A stretch of DNA of 64,000 nucleotides, from positions 54,088 through 118,087 of the forward strand of contig NZ_JAMQQG010000003.1 in NCBI RefSeq assembly GCF_023716925.1. The letters run 5' to 3'. The DNA comes from Frankia sp. R82 (GTDB lineage: Bacteria > Actinomycetota > Actinomycetes > Frankiales > Frankiaceae). The translations under genes were made by a program, and so were the position numbers. The notes beneath the pieces are model-generated. The model made no database searches, was not told where the DNA came from, and worked only from the letters and a program-made list of their open reading frames with translations. This document shows, piece by piece, positions 17,725-27,013 of this stretch; the stretch's first letter is position 1; each line of letters opens with the position of its first letter.

Positions 17725-17758
17725 TATGGACAGTTCTTTTCATATGGATAGTTCTTTT
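17725..17758. promoter_or_regulatory. Tandem operator-like repeats TATGGAYAGTTCTTTT
   Basis: TATGGACAGTTCTTTT (17725-17740) and TATGGATAGTTCTTTT (17743-17758) differ at one base and have an 18-base period; a weaker third element may follow at 17761. They lie 25-58 bases upstream of the SDR start, in an AT-rich island within GC-rich DNA. They look like a regulator site or promoter, but no regulator gene is adjacent. Confidence 0.5.
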
Positions 17759-18223
17759 TCGTCTGAATGGTTCCCGTGCGCCCGGCATTCCAGAAAACAT
17801 CGTTGACGCGACGGTGGCCGTCTATTGCGATGCTATCAAGAACCCGGTGCGGGATCGGCTCCATCGTGCCGGGCCACGCCGCGCCGCCCGTCGGCTGATG
17901 CGGTGCCACTGTGCTCTCCTGTTCCGCGCGGCGCGGCGATCCGGAGAAGAAAGGAGCGCCATCTCGGAAATCGTCAAAATCATCCGGCGACCGAGCCCGG
18001 CGCGGCCTGCGGCAGACAGCGCATTCGGCCTGTGCGACCTGGCGCCGGCCGACGGGCCACCGTCCCCGAGTCTCGGCGCACGAACGTCGAAGCGGGGCCC
18101 GCGGCATCCATCAATCGACGCTCCAGCCCGTTTCGATCCCCGGCCGCGAGAGTGACCGCTGTGCCACGCGGACCGGCGTGACAGGGACGAGGTCCGCCGC
18201 AACGGTGAGGAACGGGGGCTGGG
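17759..18223. other. Divergent intergenic region (SDR / BBE oxidoreductase)
   Basis: About 465 bases between divergent genes with no frame that looks protein-like on either strand. It presumably holds the promoter of the flavoprotein gene. No further repeats or RNA gene were recognised. Confidence 0.5.
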
Positions 18224-19864
18224 ATGAGGAATCTGTCCCGTCGGGGGCTGGTCGGCGGAGCGGCAGCAACGCTGGGTGGAGGTCTGCTGGCGACGCCGGC
18301 CGTGGCTGCCGACGCGCCGGCGGCCACGTCGTCGGCGAGCGCCACGTACGCGGGGACGGCGGCTGGCCCGGCATCGACGATCGGTCGCGCCGATGCCCGC
18401 TACGACGATCTGATTCGGGGCAACAACTACCGTTTCGCCGGTAGCCCGGATTATGTCCGACTCATCACCAGCGTCGATCAGGTCCAGGCGGCGGTCGGCG
18501 ACGCGGTGCGGGAAAACCGACAGATCGCGGTCCGCAGCGGCGGGCACTGCCTGGAGGGATTCGTCACCGATCCCGCGGTGAAGGTCGTCCTCGACATCTC
18601 CCAGATGTCCAACGTCTACTACGACGCGACGCGGCACGCCTTCGCCGTCGAGGCCGGAGCAAGCCTGGGCAAGGTCTACGAGACACTGTTCAAGCAGTGG
18701 GGCGTGACCGTGCCCGGCGGGGTCTGTCCACAGGTGGGTGCCGGCGGCCACATCTGCGGCGGCGGCTACGGAGCGTTGTCCCGATTGTACGGCCTGGTGG
18801 TCGATTATCTGGACGCGGTCGAAGTGGTCGTCGTCAACTCCGCCGGAAAGCCGCAGACCGTGGTCGCCACCTCGGCATCATCCGACCCGAACCGCGATCT
18901 GTGGTGGGCCCACACCGGTGGTGGCGGTGGAAACTTCGGTGTTGTCACCCGGTACTGGCTGCGCGACCCACGGGCAACAGGCACCGACCCCGCCAAACTG
19001 TTGCCCCGGCCGCCCGGGTCGCTGCTGCTCACCCAGCTCAGCTGGCCGTGGGCGAAGCTCGACCAGACCAGCTACACCTGGATCGTCGCCAACTTCACCC
19101 GCTGGCACGAGGCGAACAGCGCGCCCGGCTCGCCGGCGTCGTCTCTGTTCGCCACTCTGTGGCTCAACAGCATTCACACCGGCGACCTGCGGATGATCGC
19201 ACAACTCGACGGGACTCTCCCGAACGCAACCGCCATGCTGGACGCTTTCGTGTCCGCCGTCCGGGAGGGCACCACCGTCCAGCCGGTCGGAGGCACTCAT
19301 CGCACACTGCCCTGGTGGGATGCGTTCCGCTACTCGAGCTTCGCTGACTTCGGCGCGAGCATCGGCCAACGCACCAAGGACAAATCATCCTACCTGCGGA
19401 AAAGCTACACCGAGGCGCAGCTGGCGGCCATCTACCGCCATCTCACCCAGGCCGACTACACGGGGACGAGCGCGACCATCCTGCTGGCCAGCTATGGCGG
19501 CCAGATCAACAGCGTCGCTCCCGACGCCCGAGCAATTCCGCAACGGGATTCAATCATCAAGGCGCAGTATTCCGTCTCGTGGATCGACCCGGCCGAGGAC
19601 GACGTTCATCTTTCCTGGGTGCGCGACCTGTACCGGGACATTTTCACCGACACCGGCGGAGCACCCGTGCCGAACGCGAACTGTGACGGCGCGTACATCA
19701 ACTATCCCGACGTGGACCTCGCCGACCCGGCCTGGAACACGTCGTCGACCCCCTGGTCGAGCCTTTACTACAAGGGAAACTACGCCCGACTCCAGCAGGT
19801 CAAGAAGCACTGGGACCCGCAGAACCGGTTCCGTCACGCCCTGTCCGTCGAACCCGCCCGCTGA
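18224..19864 (+). CDS. Secreted BBE-like bicovalent FAD oxidoreductase
   Basis: 546-residue berberine-bridge-enzyme-type oxidase. The N-terminus NLSRRGLVGGAAATLGGGLL looks like a twin-arginine (Tat) signal, cleaved near AVAAD. H108 in RSGGHC and C168 in GGVCPQVGAGGH are the two residues that anchor FAD in bicovalent members. The C-terminal BBE motif is YYKGNYARLQQVKKHWDPQN. The family performs O2-dependent oxidations, including late steps on polyketides (AknOx, GilR types). It could be a tailoring enzyme for the nearby PKS cluster, but its export and distance leave this open. Confidence 0.92.
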   Translation: MRNLSRRGLVGGAAATLGGGLLATPAVAADAPAATSSASATYAGTAAGPASTIGRADARYDDLIRGNNYRFAGSPDYVRLITSVDQVQAAVGDAVRENRQIAVRSGGHCLEGFVTDPAVKVVLDISQMSNVYYDATRHAFAVEAGASLGKVYETLFKQWGVTVPGGVCPQVGAGGHICGGGYGALSRLYGLVVDYLDAVEVVVVNSAGKPQTVVATSASSDPNRDLWWAHTGGGGGNFGVVTRYWLRDPRATGTDPAKLLPRPPGSLLLTQLSWPWAKLDQTSYTWIVANFTRWHEANSAPGSPASSLFATLWLNSIHTGDLRMIAQLDGTLPNATAMLDAFVSAVREGTTVQPVGGTHRTLPWWDAFRYSSFADFGASIGQRTKDKSSYLRKSYTEAQLAAIYRHLTQADYTGTSATILLASYGGQINSVAPDARAIPQRDSIIKAQYSVSWIDPAEDDVHLSWVRDLYRDIFTDTGGAPVPNANCDGAYINYPDVDLADPAWNTSSTPWSSLYYKGNYARLQQVKKHWDPQNRFRHALSVEPAR

Positions 19865-19964
19865 CAGTCGGGCAGCCGGCGCTGGAGCGGCAACCTGACT
19901 ACGGCTATCTGCCTACTGTCCCAGGAGCGGCCAGGCCGCTGCCCTTGAGGCGCCGTTGTGCGCA

Positions 19965-20006
19965 CTGCGGGCCCGCCCGTCCATCGTGCCGAGGGCGGGC
20001 CCGCAG
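19965..20006. terminator. 14-bp hairpin between convergent genes
   Basis: CTGCGGGCCCGCCC (19965-19978) is perfectly complementary to 19993-20006 across a 14-base loop. It lies between the BBE-type gene and the convergent ABM gene, so it probably terminates both. Confidence 0.65.
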
Positions 20007-20014
20007 CCGGCTGG

Positions 20015-20401
20015 TCAGGAACTCACCGACGCTGCGGCAGCCTGCCCGGCAGCGCCTTCCGTGGCGTCGCGGCGAGCCAGCGTGGCGAAGAAGTCGGGGG
20101 CCACCTCGGTCAGGTCCTTGAGCTCCGCAAACCAGCCGAGCACCTGCGGCGAGCGTCGGTCGGCGGCCTGCTGATGTGTTTCCAGATCGGCCCACTCGGC
20201 GATCATGTAATAGCGGTCGGTGTGCTTGTGCGACTGGTAGAACCGCAACTGCACAAAGCCGGGCTGAGTGCTCATGTACTCCGAGATCAGATTGATGATC
20301 TGCTGGAACCGCACCGGATCACCGATCACCCGAATCGGGTTGATCATCGTGGTGGTGGTCGTCGAGGCCGGCGTGGCCGTCGAGGCCGCAGTGGTCGTCA
20401 T
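20015..20401 (-). CDS. Antibiotic-biosynthesis-monooxygenase (ABM) domain protein
   Basis: 128-residue small ferredoxin-like-fold protein. After a Thr/Ala-rich N-terminus it has the ABM pattern FQQIINLISEYMSTQPGF, then QLRFYQSHKHTDRYYMIAEW and a helix with HQQA. Cofactor-free members such as ActVA-ORF6 and TcmH oxidise anthrones to quinones. ATG 20401 has AGGAG upstream. It is the last gene of the run TetR, flavin monooxygenase, hydroxyacyl-CoA dehydrogenase, ABM, so a polyketide oxygenase role is plausible; isomerase or degradation roles are possible too. Confidence 0.78.
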   Translation of the reverse strand: MTTTAASTATPASTTTTTMINPIRVIGDPVRFQQIINLISEYMSTQPGFVQLRFYQSHKHTDRYYMIAEWADLETHQQAADRRSPQVLGWFAELKDLTEVAPDFFATLARRDATEGAAGQAAAASVSS

Positions 20402-20545
20402 GCCATCCACTCCTGCTCACGTTCGTCGTCTGGTGGCCCGCTGGCATCGTGGTGAGCTGCCGCGTCGAAGATGTCCCGGCCCGGCCCGGCCCGGCTCCGC
20501 ATCGCCGGCCCGGTCCCGCATCGCCGGAGTCCTACGGTGCTGGAT

Positions 20546-21550
20546 CTAGGCCGTACCGGCGGGGGGCGATGCCGGCAAGGTTTTCGCGGCCACGTCGGCA
20601 AGGGCGGCGAGGACGGCGGTCTGGCGGGCATCCCGGTCGGCCACCTGACGGTCGTAGGATGACGTGTCATAGCCCTGTTCGGCCTGACCGACGAGGTCGG
20701 TGATGGTCTGCTCGTCCAGCTGTGGACTACCGAGCAGGGACCATCCGGCGGCGAGCCCGGCACCGATGTGCTCGAACCACGCGCCGAGGCCGCCCGGGCC
20801 GCCAGCGAGATGCAGGGCATGGAACGGGCCGACCACCGCCCAACGCAGCCCGATCGAGTGCGTGACCGCGAGGTCGATGTCGGCGACGCTGGCAACGCCC
20901 TGCTGGACAAGGTGAATGCATTCGCGCAGCAAAGCGGTCTGCAGCCGGTTGACGATGAAACCTGGAATCGGCCGGCGCACCACCACCGGCGTCCGGCCTA
21001 CACCGCGCAGGAAGGCCTGGGTCCGCGCGATCAGCTCGGGTGGCGTCGTCTCCGCACCGAGCACCTCCACCAGCGGAATCACATGTGGCGGGTTGAACGG
21101 ATGCGCAACGATGATCCGCCCGGACGTGGTTGCCGTGGCCCGCGCTGCGAGCGCATCGGGCAGCAGGGTGGACGTCGAGGACAGCAGCAGTGCGTCCGGG
21201 CTGGCAAGGTCGGCGACCGTCGCGAACAGGTCCTGCTTGGCTTCGAGCCGTTCGGAGATGCTCTCGATCACCACATCGGCGCCGGTGACGGCGGTGGACA
21301 CATCGGTGGTGACGATGAGCCGGGCCAGGAGGGCCCGGGCCGGGCCGGTGCCCTCCGGCAGCGCGTGCGTGTGCAGTTCGATGCGGGCGCGAAGCGTCGG
21401 CTCCGCCTCGGGCCGTCGGACGAGCAGACGGACCTCGTGGCCGGCGCCGAGCAGCAGCGCCGCCCAGCCCAGGCCGATCGTGCCTGCGCCGAGGACCGCC
21501 ACGGCCGCGGGACCGTCCGGGACCTCTCTGACGTGATCTGTCGTGCTCAT
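20546..21550 (-). CDS. 3-hydroxyacyl-CoA dehydrogenase-family reductase (ActVI-1-like candidate)
   Basis: 334-residue NAD(P)-dependent enzyme: Rossmann motif GAGTIGLGWA (21-30), ESISERLEAKQDLF, STSTLLP, catalytic HPFNPPHVIPLVEV (H150, N153, E162) and GFIVNRLQTALLRE. The compact single-domain-pair size matches lambda-crystallin/gulonate-dehydrogenase relatives and the ActVI-1 stereospecific ketoreductase of benzoisochromanequinone pathways. Next to a flavin monooxygenase and an ABM protein in a PKS locus, an ActVI-1-like C3 reduction is the leading hypothesis. A gulonate or carnitine dehydrogenase role is the alternative. Confidence 0.87.
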   Translation of the reverse strand: MSTTDHVREVPDGPAAVAVLGAGTIGLGWAALLLGAGHEVRLLVRRPEAEPTLRARIELHTHALPEGTGPARALLARLIVTTDVSTAVTGADVVIESISERLEAKQDLFATVADLASPDALLLSSTSTLLPDALAARATATTSGRIIVAHPFNPPHVIPLVEVLGAETTPPELIARTQAFLRGVGRTPVVVRRPIPGFIVNRLQTALLRECIHLVQQGVASVADIDLAVTHSIGLRWAVVGPFHALHLAGGPGGLGAWFEHIGAGLAAGWSLLGSPQLDEQTITDLVGQAEQGYDTSSYDRQVADRDARQTAVLAALADVAAKTLPASPPAGTA

Positions 21551-21568
21551 TGCGCTCCCCTATGTCGG

Positions 21569-22786
21569 CTATGCCGTCCGGTCGAGATCTGCCGCCCTGC
21601 CGGGCAGGTCGTCCGCCCTGTCGAGAGGATCTGCTCGGCCAAGAAGGTCGAGGTAGCTGACGGCGGCCTTGTCGAAGCGCAGCGCCACATGGGTGGACGC
21701 TGTGCGGATGTCCCGCCAGAACCGCTGCAGCGGACGGTCGGGATCCTGGCCTGCGGTGCCCGCCGTGACGACCAGGCGATCGACGGCGTCGACCAGGTAG
21801 GAGGCGGCGAGCGCGGTGTCCCGCAGGTTACGCGCGATCAGCGCTGGGGTCGGCTCCTCGTGGTCGGCCACGTGCGCCACCCGGTGCAGCAACAGCTCGG
21901 CGGCGTCGATGTCACCGGCGGCACGGGCCACCGACACTGACGTCGTGGCACCTGCGGGCAGGCCGCGGCAGAAGTCGACGAAGGCGCCGCGGGCCGCACC
22001 GAGCAGCGGCGTCGCGAAGGTGAGGCCGCTGATCGCACGCAGCGGCACGCCGAACGGCCTGCCCGGATGGAGCGGGCTGTGCCCGGCCGCCGCGACGGCG
22101 CTGCGAAACGTCAGCCGCGACGCGACCGGCGCCTCGTCAAGGATCAGCGTGTGGCTGGCCGTCGCTCGCATCCCCAGGGTGCGCCAGCTGTCCCGGACTG
22201 TGAACACACCGCGAGGCACTGCGACGAACAGCGGACCTTCCCCGGCATCGGCCCTGGTCCCGGCCTCGGTCGGCCGCACGCACACCAGCGCCCAGTCCGC
22301 CAGGTCGATGCCGCTTGTGTACGGCCACGCACCGCTGACCCGCCAGCCGTCCGCGGTCACCCGGGCTGCTCCGCCGGGTACCAGGGCGGCTGCGATCAGG
22401 GTGTCCGGCCCGTTCGCCCACAGCTCGGCCTGCCCGTCAGCAGGCAGGAAGGCACCGAGTCGCGCCGAGTAGGCGAACAGGGACGCAAGCCATGCCGCCG
22501 ACGTACAAGCCTGACCGAGCTGGTCGACCGCGCGGGTCAGTTCCGCGAACCCGCCCGCCCGCCCGCCCCAGCGCGCGGGCACCAGGTGACGGGCGAACCC
22601 GGCTGCCTGGATCGCCGTCACCACCTCGACGCTGACTGCCCGCTGCTCGTCGTTGGACCGGGCGTGCGCCGCGGCGACGGCATGCGCGACCGCCACATCG
22701 GGCGTCGACGTTTCCAGCTGGGCAGTCGAGCCCGTCGCCGCGGCTGGCCCGGACACATCCGTCGCCCCCGTGGTTGCGGTTACCAT
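21569..22786 (-). CDS. Acyl-CoA dehydrogenase-fold flavin monooxygenase (group D)
   Basis: 405-residue protein with the acyl-CoA dehydrogenase fold. It opens with GFARHLVPARWGG, then TSAAWLASLFAYSARLGAFL, VSGAWPYTSGID, LGMRATASHTLILDEAPV and a C-terminal helical domain (ACAD type 2). It lacks the acyl-CoA dehydrogenase Glu motif and resembles reduced-flavin-dependent hydroxylases such as ActVA-ORF5 and HsaA. Those need a separate flavin reductase, and none is adjacent. Eighteen bases separate it from the downstream dehydrogenase (same operon). Likely an aromatic polyketide hydroxylase. Confidence 0.85.
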   Translation of the reverse strand: MVTATTGATDVSGPAAATGSTAQLETSTPDVAVAHAVAAAHARSNDEQRAVSVEVVTAIQAAGFARHLVPARWGGRAGGFAELTRAVDQLGQACTSAAWLASLFAYSARLGAFLPADGQAELWANGPDTLIAAALVPGGAARVTADGWRVSGAWPYTSGIDLADWALVCVRPTEAGTRADAGEGPLFVAVPRGVFTVRDSWRTLGMRATASHTLILDEAPVASRLTFRSAVAAAGHSPLHPGRPFGVPLRAISGLTFATPLLGAARGAFVDFCRGLPAGATTSVSVARAAGDIDAAELLLHRVAHVADHEEPTPALIARNLRDTALAASYLVDAVDRLVVTAGTAGQDPDRPLQRFWRDIRTASTHVALRFDKAAVSYLDLLGRADPLDRADDLPGRAADLDRTA

Positions 22787-22886
22787 CCGCGCCTCCCGAA
22801 AGCCGAGTGGATGTGGGACCCGGCTGACACCGGGGCCCGGTCATCCCAGCGTCGCGGGGTGCGCTTGAGACGAGCTTGAGGGTCGC

Positions 22887-23630
22887 TCAGCCTGAACGAC
22901 CCGACGCCCTCGACGGCGCCGATCCCGGCGCGCTGCCAGGGTGCAGGTCCGGAGCGTCGGCGAAGACAACCTCGGCCCAGGTCGGTGGCGGACCGGTCAG
23001 TGTCACCGGCGGTTGCGCGCCAGGAACGGCGATGCCCTGCAGCACCACTTCGAGGTAGCGCAACTGCAACCTTTCGGCCCGTTCGGGCGTGCTGTCCGGC
23101 GTCGAGCGCAGGTGCGCCAACAGCAGATAGACGTCCGTCGCGACCACCTCGGGCCGCAACGCACCGCAGTTGTGGGCGGCAGCGACCAGGTCGTCGATGG
23201 CGTCGCGCAGTTCCGTCGCGCTGTCCTGGATCTCACCGCCGACGGTCGCCGAGTTGCCGATCAGGACGAACAGGGCACACGAGCGGGCCTCGACCATGCG
23301 ACGCATGAAGCGCCGCAGTGCCTGCCAGCCGTCCGGTTCGCCGGCCAGGGCGTCGCGCGCCTCTTCGGCGGCCCGGCCCATCGCCCCGAGGCACATCGCC
23401 CGCAACAGGTCGGTCTTGCTCGGGTAACGGCGGTAGATGCTGCCCATGCCGACACCGGCCCGCGCGGCCACGGCCGAGACGGGCGCGTCCCAACCGAGCT
23501 CGATGAACACATCGCGCGCCGCAGCCAGCACCGACACATCGTTGCGCTCGGCCTCCGCCCGGCGTCCGCTGCGCGCAGATCTGGTCGTCGAGGTCCGGGT
23601 CGTCTCGGTCTTGGTCGTCTCGGTGGCCAC
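22887..23630 (-). CDS. TetR-family transcriptional regulator
   Basis: 247-residue regulator. The N-terminal HTH is VSAVAARAGVGMGSIYRRYPSKTDLLRAM, the rest is a helical ligand domain, and the C-terminal tail is Pro/Ser-rich. The start is GTG 23630. It is divergent from a DHA2 drug exporter with a palindrome between them, the classic ActII-1/TetA-type arrangement in which the pathway product releases the repressor. It also heads the oxygenase/reductase genes on its own strand. Confidence 0.92.
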   Translation of the reverse strand: MATETTKTETTRTSTTRSARSGRRAEAERNDVSVLAAARDVFIELGWDAPVSAVAARAGVGMGSIYRRYPSKTDLLRAMCLGAMGRAAEEARDALAGEPDGWQALRRFMRRMVEARSCALFVLIGNSATVGGEIQDSATELRDAIDDLVAAAHNCGALRPEVVATDVYLLLAHLRSTPDSTPERAERLQLRYLEVVLQGIAVPGAQPPVTLTGPPPTWAEVVFADAPDLHPGSAPGSAPSRASGRSG

Positions 23631-23647
23631 CCCCGGAGTCTATGAGG

Positions 23648-23663
23648 AACGGAGCAGTCCGTT
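23648..23663. promoter_or_regulatory. Palindrome in TetR/exporter promoter
   Basis: AACGGAGCAGTCCGTT has perfect 6-bp arms around four bases. A second related half (AAACGGAACGG) follows at 23676-23685, with a possible -10 box TATGCT at 23687-23692. It lies between the TetR start (23630) and the exporter start (23724), so it is a candidate operator for the TetR protein. Confidence 0.5.
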
Positions 23664-23723
23664 CGACACTCTCCAAACGGAACGGTATGCTCCGATCCGA
23701 TTCGGACATCGCGAGGAGCAGCC

Positions 23724-25268
23724 ATGACGTCACAGGTCGACCGCACGCAGCCGGCCGCGCCGCCGGGCGAGCCCGCGGACGCTCCGGCCACCACCGGGCA
23801 GCCGGCAGGCGAGCAGACGGTCAGGCCGAAGCCTGCCGCGAACGGGAGCACACAGGCCGAGCCACCGGCGGTTCCGCCGCCGAAGGGCGGACTGATCCTG
23901 GCGGTCTGCTGCGCCGCGCAGTTCATGGTCGTGCTCGATGTCTCGATCGTGAACGTGGCGCTGCCGACGATCCGCAGCAGTCTCGGGTTCGACGCCTCGG
24001 GTCTGCAGTGGGTCATCAACGCCTACACGATCGCCTTCGCCGGCTTCCTGCTCTCCGGCGGCCGGCTCGCCGACCTGTTCGGACGGCGGCGCACGTTCCT
24101 GGCCGGGATCACGGTGTTCACCGCGGCGAGCCTGCTCGGCGGGTCGTCCACGTCGGCGGTGATGCTCGTGATCGCCCGGGCGGTGCAGGGTCTCGGCGCC
24201 GCCGTGGTCGCGCCGGCGACGCTGACGGTGCTGGCCACGACGTTCACCACCACGCAGGCCAGAACCCGGGCGTTCGGCATCTGGGGCGCGGTTGTCGGCG
24301 CCGGCGGTGCGGTCGGTGCTCTGGCCGGCGGCGTGCTCACCGAATGGCTGTCCTGGCGGTGGATCCTGTTCATCAACGTGCCGATCGGAGTCGTACTGCT
24401 GTTCCTCGCGGCGCGTGCCGTCACCGAACTGCCCGGGCTCCACCGGGAGCGAACACTGGACCTGTGGGGTGGGCTGTCCGCGACTCTCGGCGTGATGGCC
24501 CTGGTCTACGGCGTTGTCGGTTCGGAGCAGCATGGCTGGGCCTCGACGCAGACCATCTGCGGGCTGGCGGTCGGCGTGGCCGTCCTCGGGCTGTTCCTCG
24601 TGGACCAGGCCCGCTTCGCGGCCGAACCGCTGCTCCCGCTGGGAATCTTCCGTCACCGATCGGTGGTGACCGCGAACCTTGTCGTGTTCGCCAGCGGTGC
24701 CGCACTGTTCGCCATGTTCTACTTTCTCACTCTGTTCCTGCAGCAGGTACTCGGCTACAGCCCGATCCGGGCGGGCCTGGCCTATCTGCCACTCGCAGCA
24801 GCGCTGATGGCCTCCGCGCGGGGCACGGCACGGCTGCTGGCCAGGCTTGGGCCGGGAACGCTGCTGCGCGCGGGTCTTGTGCTCACCGCGGGCGGCCTGG
24901 CGTGGCTTGCACTACTGGACGAACACTCTTCTTTTGTCGGCGGGATTCTTGGCCCGACGATCCTGGTCGGTATTGGCCAGGGCGCGGTCATGGCCTCCGC
25001 GACCATGGCGGGCACTGCGGGGCTGCCGATGAACCAGGCCGGGCTGGCCTCCGGACTGATCAACGCCACCCGACAGCTGGGAGGCGCGCTCGGTCTCGCC
25101 GTGCTGGCGACCATCGCCACAGCTCGGATCGCCCATGCCCCGGGCTCGCCGGCCCACGCCCAAGCCTCCGGCTATGCCTTGGCGCTTGCCATCGCCGCGG
25201 CCATACCCACCGTCGCCCTGATACCCGCTGCCTTCGCGCCGGGTCGTCCCCGACCTGCCGATTCCTGA
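23724..25268 (+). CDS. DHA2-family MFS drug exporter (14 TM)
   Basis: 514-residue exporter. After a ~50-residue Pro/Ala-rich cytoplasmic N-terminus come about 14 helices. Motif D1 LDVSIVNVALPTIR, motif A GGRLADLFGRRRTF and motif C-like GAVVGAGGAVGALAGG mark the EmrB/QacA drug:H+ antiporters. It probably exports the cluster's polyketide and provides self-resistance, under the divergent TetR regulator. An 11-bp hairpin follows the stop. Confidence 0.92.
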   Translation: MTSQVDRTQPAAPPGEPADAPATTGQPAGEQTVRPKPAANGSTQAEPPAVPPPKGGLILAVCCAAQFMVVLDVSIVNVALPTIRSSLGFDASGLQWVINAYTIAFAGFLLSGGRLADLFGRRRTFLAGITVFTAASLLGGSSTSAVMLVIARAVQGLGAAVVAPATLTVLATTFTTTQARTRAFGIWGAVVGAGGAVGALAGGVLTEWLSWRWILFINVPIGVVLLFLAARAVTELPGLHRERTLDLWGGLSATLGVMALVYGVVGSEQHGWASTQTICGLAVGVAVLGLFLVDQARFAAEPLLPLGIFRHRSVVTANLVVFASGAALFAMFYFLTLFLQQVLGYSPIRAGLAYLPLAAALMASARGTARLLARLGPGTLLRAGLVLTAGGLAWLALLDEHSSFVGGILGPTILVGIGQGAVMASATMAGTAGLPMNQAGLASGLINATRQLGGALGLAVLATIATARIAHAPGSPAHAQASGYALALAIAAAIPTVALIPAAFAPGRPRPADS

Positions 25269-25281
25269 GGCGCATCCGAGC

Positions 25282-25311
25282 ACGCGACGCGTACTGACCC
25301 ACGCGTCGCGT
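25282..25311. terminator. 11-bp hairpin between exporter and SARP gene
   Basis: ACGCGACGCGT (25282-25292) pairs with ACGCGTCGCGT (25301-25311) over 8 bases, 13 bases after the exporter stop codon. Likely terminator for the convergent genes. Confidence 0.6.
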
Positions 25312-25349
25312 CCCTAATGATCGAACAGTGCCGCAATGCCCGGACGGCT

Positions 25350-26240
25350 TCAGATCGTCGAACCTTCCAGGCATTTCGCATAACCGGGCAGGATGGACGT
25401 GAATGCTCCGCGCCGCTCACTGAGCAGATCGAGCGACAGCACCGCCTCAGGGACCTCGACCGGCGCGTCGAGCCGGGGATCGCAGGACAGCAGCGCCTGA
25501 TGAAGGCGCCGCATCCGCGCCGAAGGCTCGATCCCCAGCTCCGTCGTGAGTACCTCGCGCAACCGGGCCACCACCTGCAACGCATGTGCCTGCCGGCCGC
25601 AGCGATACAGTGCGACCATTATCTGGGCGTGCAGATTCTCGTGGGTGGGATGCGCGGCGACAAGCACCGCGAGCTCGGCGATGAGCTCGTGGTGCATACC
25701 CAGCCGCAGATCAGCCTCGATGCGCTGCTCGAGTGCGCTGAGGTGGCGCTCCTGCAGGCCCGCGATCCAGGCCCGCAGTCGAGGACCGACCTGAACATCA
25801 GCCAACGGCTCCCCCTTCCAGACCGCGAGGGCCCGGCGGAAGAACAGTGCGGCACAGCCGTCATCGCGACGGGCCAGCGCGGCCCGACCACTGGCACAGC
25901 CCCGATTGAATTCGTCGACATCCAGCTGCTCGGGCGAGACCCGCAGAAGATACCCACGTGACCGGGTCGTGAGCAGCTCCTTCGCGTCGGGCACCGAGCC
26001 GATCGACGGCAGCGATGCCAGCAGGCGCCGCAGATGCAGGATGTACGTCTGCAGCGTGGACGAGGCACTGCTGGGCGGCTCGTCCTCCCACAACTCGGCT
26101 ATACAGGCGTCCGCAGACACCACCGTGTTCGCGTTCAGCAGGAAGAACGCGAGAAGCTGCCGTTGCTTCGGCGCACTCGGCGTGAACGACTGGCCGCCAT
26201 CCATCACACCCAGCGGACCGAGAACCTCATAGGTGACCAT
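25350..26240 (-). CDS. SARP-family pathway activator (BTAD domain)
   Basis: 296-residue Streptomyces-antibiotic-regulatory-type protein. An OmpR-like winged helix at the N-terminus (SAPKQRQLLAFFLLNANTVV, STLQTYILHLRRLLA) is followed by the BTAD helical domain (FRRALAVWKGEPLADV, LEQRIEADLRLGMHHELIAE). The length matches single-domain activators such as ActII-ORF4. It sits inside the PKS cluster and is the best candidate for its switch. No TTA leucine codon was noticed in it. Confidence 0.93.
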   Translation of the reverse strand: MVTYEVLGPLGVMDGGQSFTPSAPKQRQLLAFFLLNANTVVSADACIAELWEDEPPSSASSTLQTYILHLRRLLASLPSIGSVPDAKELLTTRSRGYLLRVSPEQLDVDEFNRGCASGRAALARRDDGCAALFFRRALAVWKGEPLADVQVGPRLRAWIAGLQERHLSALEQRIEADLRLGMHHELIAELAVLVAAHPTHENLHAQIMVALYRCGRQAHALQVVARLREVLTTELGIEPSARMRRLHQALLSCDPRLDAPVEVPEAVLSLDLLSERRGAFTSILPGYAKCLEGSTI

Positions 26241-27013
26241 CGACCAAGAACCCTCTCTTCGTGCACGCGGTCAGGCGTGTGGCTCGGGAATAAATGGCTG
26301 CCCGCTGCGAAATACCGCCTGGAAATCAGGGTTCACCCCCAGACCGCATCACACCGAACCCCACTTCCAGCCCGGCGGGATGATGGATGTACTCCGGCAG
26401 CTGCGGTGAGCCTGGGAGGAGTCACGGCGGGCGGAACCTCTCAACTCGGTCACCAATGCCCACACCGTACGCCGGCACGCCGGCGACACCTCCGCGAAAA
26501 ATCTGGTCGACGGACACAGCCGGCCGACCCCGCGGAAAATCACCACCCGAGCAGAGCAGCCGATCTACAGAGCGCACTCGAGATCCGACTAAAGTCGACA
26601 AACACCCGGCGGACCAGATATAAACGCTCTGCGCGCACAATTTTTGGATTCATGCGACCGCCCATACGTTCGACCATAGGTTCCGTACGGCGGGATGTCA
26701 ACCAACATCACGCAGATTGTCCGGAAGACGGATCGCATCGACTTGCACTTGGTGTTTGGTACCCGCTCGGTGCCGAACAGCGGACACAACCCGGACAGCT
26801 GCGCCGCGCGCCGGCAATGAATGGGCCGCGGCATTGGCCCACCGGCTCGGAAGCACCCGATCTACCTCGGCGCGTCCGAGGGGCAGACAGCGAAGCGCAG
26901 GTGCCCGCCCGGTCCACGTCCCCGTGCGAGGAGCAGGATCACCGGGCAGACGGCAGGGACGTCGCGCTGAGGCAGGCAGGCCGCCAGGACCGTCGTACGA
27001 GGGGCAGATCAGG
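26241..27013. other. Long intergenic region next to SARP gene
   Basis: About 770 bases without a protein-like frame. The part at ~26570-26710 is clearly less GC-rich than its surroundings and is a plausible promoter area for the SARP gene. No RNA gene or repeat family was recognised. Confidence 0.5.

Noticed and set aside
15391..19864. Alditol oxidase, altered SDR and BBE flavoprotein as certain members of the PKS cluster
   Set aside because: They are near the cluster but lie beyond a terminator and lack shared regulation signals, so membership is left open.
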